A DNA stretch of 45,414 nt. Origin: Candidatus Poribacteria bacterium (GTDB lineage Bacteria > Poribacteria > WGA-4E > PCPOR2b). Where the stretch lies: contig JAJDUM010000069.1 in assembly GCA_022826645.1 (NCBI GenBank), positions 1 through 45,414 of the forward strand, in the 5' to 3' direction. The notes under the pieces are model-generated. The model saw nothing but the letters and a program-made list of their open reading frames with translations, had not been told where the DNA came from and made no database searches. The first letter of the stretch is position 1. Each line of letters opens with the position of its first letter. Below, piece after piece: positions 42,765-45,414 of the stretch. Position numbers and translations under genes: made by a program.

Positions 42765-45035
42765 ATGAAAACGTTAGTTTTGAATCACAAACAGGTTATT
42801 TTAATTTTGTTGGCTGTCTTGTTGATTTATGGGACGCATGGCATCAGTTACGCGCAGGTCTGTAAAGTTGGTGATACTCTCTCACCGGGCGATAGCTGTA
42901 CTTACCCCGGCACCAATATCGAGTTTTCTGTTCTGAATGACGGGAGCGGACGATTCTTGTTTATCACTGCTGGGACCGGGATAAATGCCAGAAATATAAC
43001 TGTCAACGGTGTCCGTTATAACTTCGCTGCTAGTAAGCAAGCCGATGGCACATGGTTGATAGAGGCAGCTGGAGACGGTGGTACGACACCTCCACCGCCT
43101 GCACAGAAACCGGACTTAGTTATTGAATCGGTTCAGGCTGTCCCCGCTACGGTTGACCCTGGACAGGAGTTTAGACTGTATGCGACTCTCAGAAATAATG
43201 GAACTCAAGTATCAGCTGCGACAACAGTCCGATATTACTCATCTATCGATAACGTCATCTCCACACAAGATACGCAACTCGCCGGAGCCAGCAGAAACCC
43301 GCTCGCTGCCAATGCCACCATCCGCCGCTACCTCGGTATCACCGCGCCGACAACTCCCGGCACCTACTATTACGGAGTTTGCGTAGATAGTGTGCCTAAT
43401 GAGGGCAACACCGATAACAATTGTTCTGCTGCAGTGAGCATCACTGTGGAACAGGCTACTGATCCAACCGCCTCTGCTGGTGAGACTACATACGAGTCCG
43501 GTGAAGATATTCCAACATTACCGACCGGATTCTGGACTCCAGATCTCCTTTCAGGTGGCGCGTCCTATTTGTTTAGTGGCGGGCAAATTACCATGGAATT
43601 CAATAATGGTGGGCTCATAGAAGAAGGCGGCATCACATACACCTGCGTCGCTGCTGGAGGGTGTAGGATTGAAGGTAGACGTGTTACTCAAGGAACGATT
43701 CAGGTCAGCGGCACTCAGCAGCCTTCCACACCCGAACAACCCGGAGATACAAGCGGAACAACAACACTCACTGCCTCAACTTCCTCTCCGTTGACAGAAG
43801 CAACGCTGCATGAAGGGGGCGTGACACTGACACTCAGCAGTGGTACTTACGTGCGCTCCAGGATCGATATTGGTAATGCCTTGACCGTATCCGGTATTGA
43901 CGGTGTAACTATTGGAACCTTTGGTCCGGCGTGGTTCGGTGTAGATCGTATAAGCGATACTGAAATCACGGTTGAACTTGGATTCAGTGGCAACATAGAC
44001 ACCGATACCACACTTACTTTTACCATAGGAGCGGATGCGATAGCCAACTACAACGGCCCCGCACTTACAGCGCAGGTCCCCGTTACCGCAGCTACAGAAT
44101 GGGTAGTTGCCTCGACCGCTGCACCATTGACTGGGGCGACATTAGATGAGAGCATCGTCACTCTCACACTCAGCGGTGGTACTTACGAGCGATGGAGTTC
44201 CAACATTAGAAACGCTGTGACAGTATCCGGTATTGACGGTGTTACTATCGACACCTTTGGAGTCGATCGTGTAAGTGATAGCCAAATCACAGTTGAACTT
44301 GCATTTGACGGTAATAACCCCAACGGTACGCTAACTTTTACTATAGGAGCAGGGGCAATAGCGAACTACGATGGCCCCGCGCTCACCGCGCAGCTATCCG
44401 TGCCTACCCGGCTTAAAGAAGGCGAAAACGGTGATGTCAACGGTGATGGGGCGGTAAGCATTCAGGATTTAATGTTGGTCACATCAAGTTTCGGACAAAC
44501 AGGACAGCACCCTGCGGATGTCAACGGTGATGGCACTGTTGATATTAAAGATCTCATCGTGATTGCCGGAGTATTGGACACCAATGCCGCCGCCCCTTCT
44601 CTACAACCCTACTCCCTAGAAATGCTCACCGCCGCAGACGTGCGCCAGTGGCTATCTCAAGCGCAGCACTTAAACCTCATAGATGCAACGTCGCAACGGG
44701 GCATTATATTCTTAGAAAATCTCTTGAAGGTGTTATCCCCGAAGGAGACGACACTCTTACCGAATTATCCCAACCCATTCAACCCTGAGACCTGGATACC
44801 GTATCACCTAGCAAATGACAGCGATGTATTGCTCTCTATCTACGACATCAACGGTGCGTTGGTGCGTGAATTGGATCTGGGGTATCAGCTGGCGGGGTAT
44901 TACAGCGATCGAAGTCGTGCGGCGTATTGGGATGGTCGTAACGGATTGGGTGAGCGGGTTGCGAGTGGAATCTACTTCTACCAGTTACGTGCGGACGGTT
45001 ATTCGCAGATGCGGAAGATGGTCATCCTGAAGTAG
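42765..45035 (+). CDS. Multidomain secreted protein with dockerin and sorting domain
   Basis: From the ATG at 42765 (AAGGAG 7 bases upstream) the protein has 756 aa; a start nine codons earlier has no ribosome site. Order of parts: signal peptide (MKTLVLNHKQ to about ISYAQ); Cys module CKVGDTLSPGDSCTY; CARDB-type adhesion domain (PDLVIESVQAVPATVDPGQ); a short Cys-containing region; two tandem ~105-residue repeats sharing TVSGIDGVTI and IANY(N/D)GPALTAQ; a dockerin type I domain with two calcium loops (GDVNGDGAVSIQDLM and ADVNGDGTVDIKDLI); and a C-terminal FlgD/T9SS-like domain (NYPNPFNPETWIPYHL ... GIYFYQL). It is probably surface-exposed and takes part in adhesion or matrix building. No enzyme domain is seen. 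Confidence 0.85.
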   Translation: MKTLVLNHKQVILILLAVLLIYGTHGISYAQVCKVGDTLSPGDSCTYPGTNIEFSVLNDGSGRFLFITAGTGINARNITVNGVRYNFAASKQADGTWLIEAAGDGGTTPPPPAQKPDLVIESVQAVPATVDPGQEFRLYATLRNNGTQVSAATTVRYYSSIDNVISTQDTQLAGASRNPLAANATIRRYLGITAPTTPGTYYYGVCVDSVPNEGNTDNNCSAAVSITVEQATDPTASAGETTYESGEDIPTLPTGFWTPDLLSGGASYLFSGGQITMEFNNGGLIEEGGITYTCVAAGGCRIEGRRVTQGTIQVSGTQQPSTPEQPGDTSGTTTLTASTSSPLTEATLHEGGVTLTLSSGTYVRSRIDIGNALTVSGIDGVTIGTFGPAWFGVDRISDTEITVELGFSGNIDTDTTLTFTIGADAIANYNGPALTAQVPVTAATEWVVASTAAPLTGATLDESIVTLTLSGGTYERWSSNIRNAVTVSGIDGVTIDTFGVDRVSDSQITVELAFDGNNPNGTLTFTIGAGAIANYDGPALTAQLSVPTRLKEGENGDVNGDGAVSIQDLMLVTSSFGQTGQHPADVNGDGTVDIKDLIVIAGVLDTNAAAPSLQPYSLEMLTAADVRQWLSQAQHLNLIDATSQRGIIFLENLLKVLSPKETTLLPNYPNPFNPETWIPYHLANDSDVLLSIYDINGALVRELDLGYQLAGYYSDRSRAAYWDGRNGLGERVASGIYFYQLRADGYSQMRKMVILK

Positions 45036-45149
45036 CACTCCTCCAAGAAACATGGAAGATTGGAAGATTGGAAAATAACACGCTTCCAGCCTTCCATTCA
45101 GTCCACCAGTTGCGGGGACAGTTGGAAAACCGCTGAAAAGGGGTTTCTT

Positions 45150-45218
45150 ATGAAAACACTAATTGTGAATCAAGAAACTACTTTATCAATTTTGGCAGCT
45201 GTCATGTTAAGCGCGTAA
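45150..45218 (+). pseudogene. Truncated secreted-protein gene (signal peptide only)
   Basis: ATG at 45150 follows AAAAGGGG. MKTLIVNQETTLSILAAVML resembles the start of the preceding secreted protein (MKTLVLNHKQVILILLAVLL) and then meets a TAA after 22 codons. The IS630-type end lies about 50 bases further on. A GCGTAAA/TTTACGC inverted repeat spans the stop. This looks like a third member of the secreted family destroyed by insertion or deletion. Confidence 0.65.
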
Positions 45219-45269
45219 ATTTGTCTTTTTTACGCTATTTCTCAATTTCTTTTAAAAAAACACAAATTG

Positions 45270-45414
45270 CTACTACTCTGTCAGATAAATAATGCTTTTG
45301 TATAATGATAAAACCGTTTGAATTTCTGTCGTGCGTTGTTGAGAGTAAACTGCCATTTGACACGGACTTTTTTTCGATTCCGTTCTTCAACCCAAGCATT
45401 GACTTGTCGTTCTA
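45270..45414 (-). mobile_element. IS630-type element, end only
   Basis: The terminal repeat begins near 45270 with CTACTACTCTGTCAGATAAA and overlaps the transposase stop codon. It matches the inward-read ends of the MITE-like elements at 8.9 and 23.3 kb. The rest of the element lies outside the window. Confidence 0.7.
45281..45414 (-). CDS. IS630-family transposase, C-terminal end (partial)
   Basis: The 43 visible residues (ERQVNAWVEERNRKKVRVKW, then QFTLNNARQKFKRFYHYTK...) match the conserved end of IS630/Tc1-mariner-type DDE transposases, where a W-x-x-x-RN stretch is followed by WQFT and a basic tail. The frame runs off the window edge, so the DDE catalytic part is not seen. The stop codon TGA (complement of 45281-45283) lies within the terminal repeat, as is common in compact IS elements. 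Confidence 0.75.
   Translation of the reverse strand, partial: ERQVNAWVEERNRKKVRVKWQFTLNNARQKFKRFYHYTKALFI

Overview
The window looks like chromosomal DNA of a Gram-negative (diderm) environmental bacterium, most probably a member of Candidatus Poribacteria. Evidence: secreted proteins end in a sorting-type domain with the NYPNPFNPETWIPY motif that I associate with that phylum; there is an Omp85 outer-membrane protein; and the gene content (Cys-type sulfatases, PhyH dioxygenase, several Gfo/Idh/MocA oxidoreductases, aldo/keto reductases, RraA-like proteins) is typical of that group. The lineage is an inference. I see no rRNA, tRNA or CRISPR array.

Layout. 0.1-3 kb: a DinG-type helicase lacking one of the four usual Fe-S cysteines, facing a lipoprotein gene. 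3.2-11.5 kb: seven minus-strand genes that look like one catabolic block, transcribed in the order sulfatase, RraA-like, Gfo/Idh/MocA, dimethylformamidase-like, PhyH dioxygenase, aldo/keto reductase, nitrilase-type amidohydrolase. 11.8-13.0 kb: a gene that looks broken but is best read through its in-frame UGA as a selenoprotein resembling animal selenoprotein N (SCUGSG motif), with a bacterial SECIS-like hairpin just downstream of the UGA. This is the most interesting item here. 13.1-19.1 kb (minus): CopD-like membrane protein, MFS transporter, HigA antitoxin beside a start-less higB remnant, a giant BNR/Asp-box protein, and a small stand-alone domain resembling the C-terminus of LarE. 19.2-23.2 kb (plus): two tiny ORFs behind a good sigma-70-like promoter, a C39-like lipoprotein and aconitase. 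23.9-28.0 kb (minus): hydantoinase A-type protein, Nudix hydrolase, second sulfatase. 28.5-36.4 kb (mostly plus): a 51-aa membrane protein, endonuclease V, sucD without an adjacent sucC, a cytochrome c-like lipoprotein (minus), a D-2-hydroxyacid dehydrogenase, a BatA/VWA protein and an Omp85 protein. 36.5-39 kb (minus): aldo/keto reductase, exported FGE-like protein, RidA. 39.6-45.4 kb (plus): Gfo/Idh/MocA, then a group of exported proteins sharing a Cys-rich module, ending in a gene cut down to its signal peptide and the end of an IS630-type transposase.

The intergenic space is full of small repeats: MITE-like elements whose terminal repeats match the IS630 end at the right border, a separate 138-bp element with TATGGT ends, GTAGG-headed hairpins, CCCGAT/ATCGGG palindromes and AAACTCGGTTT hairpins. 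Several lie exactly on stop codons, so they appear to have set the 3' ends of neighbouring genes.

Coordinates and motif positions were read by eye. Family calls rest on recognised motifs, not on database searches.
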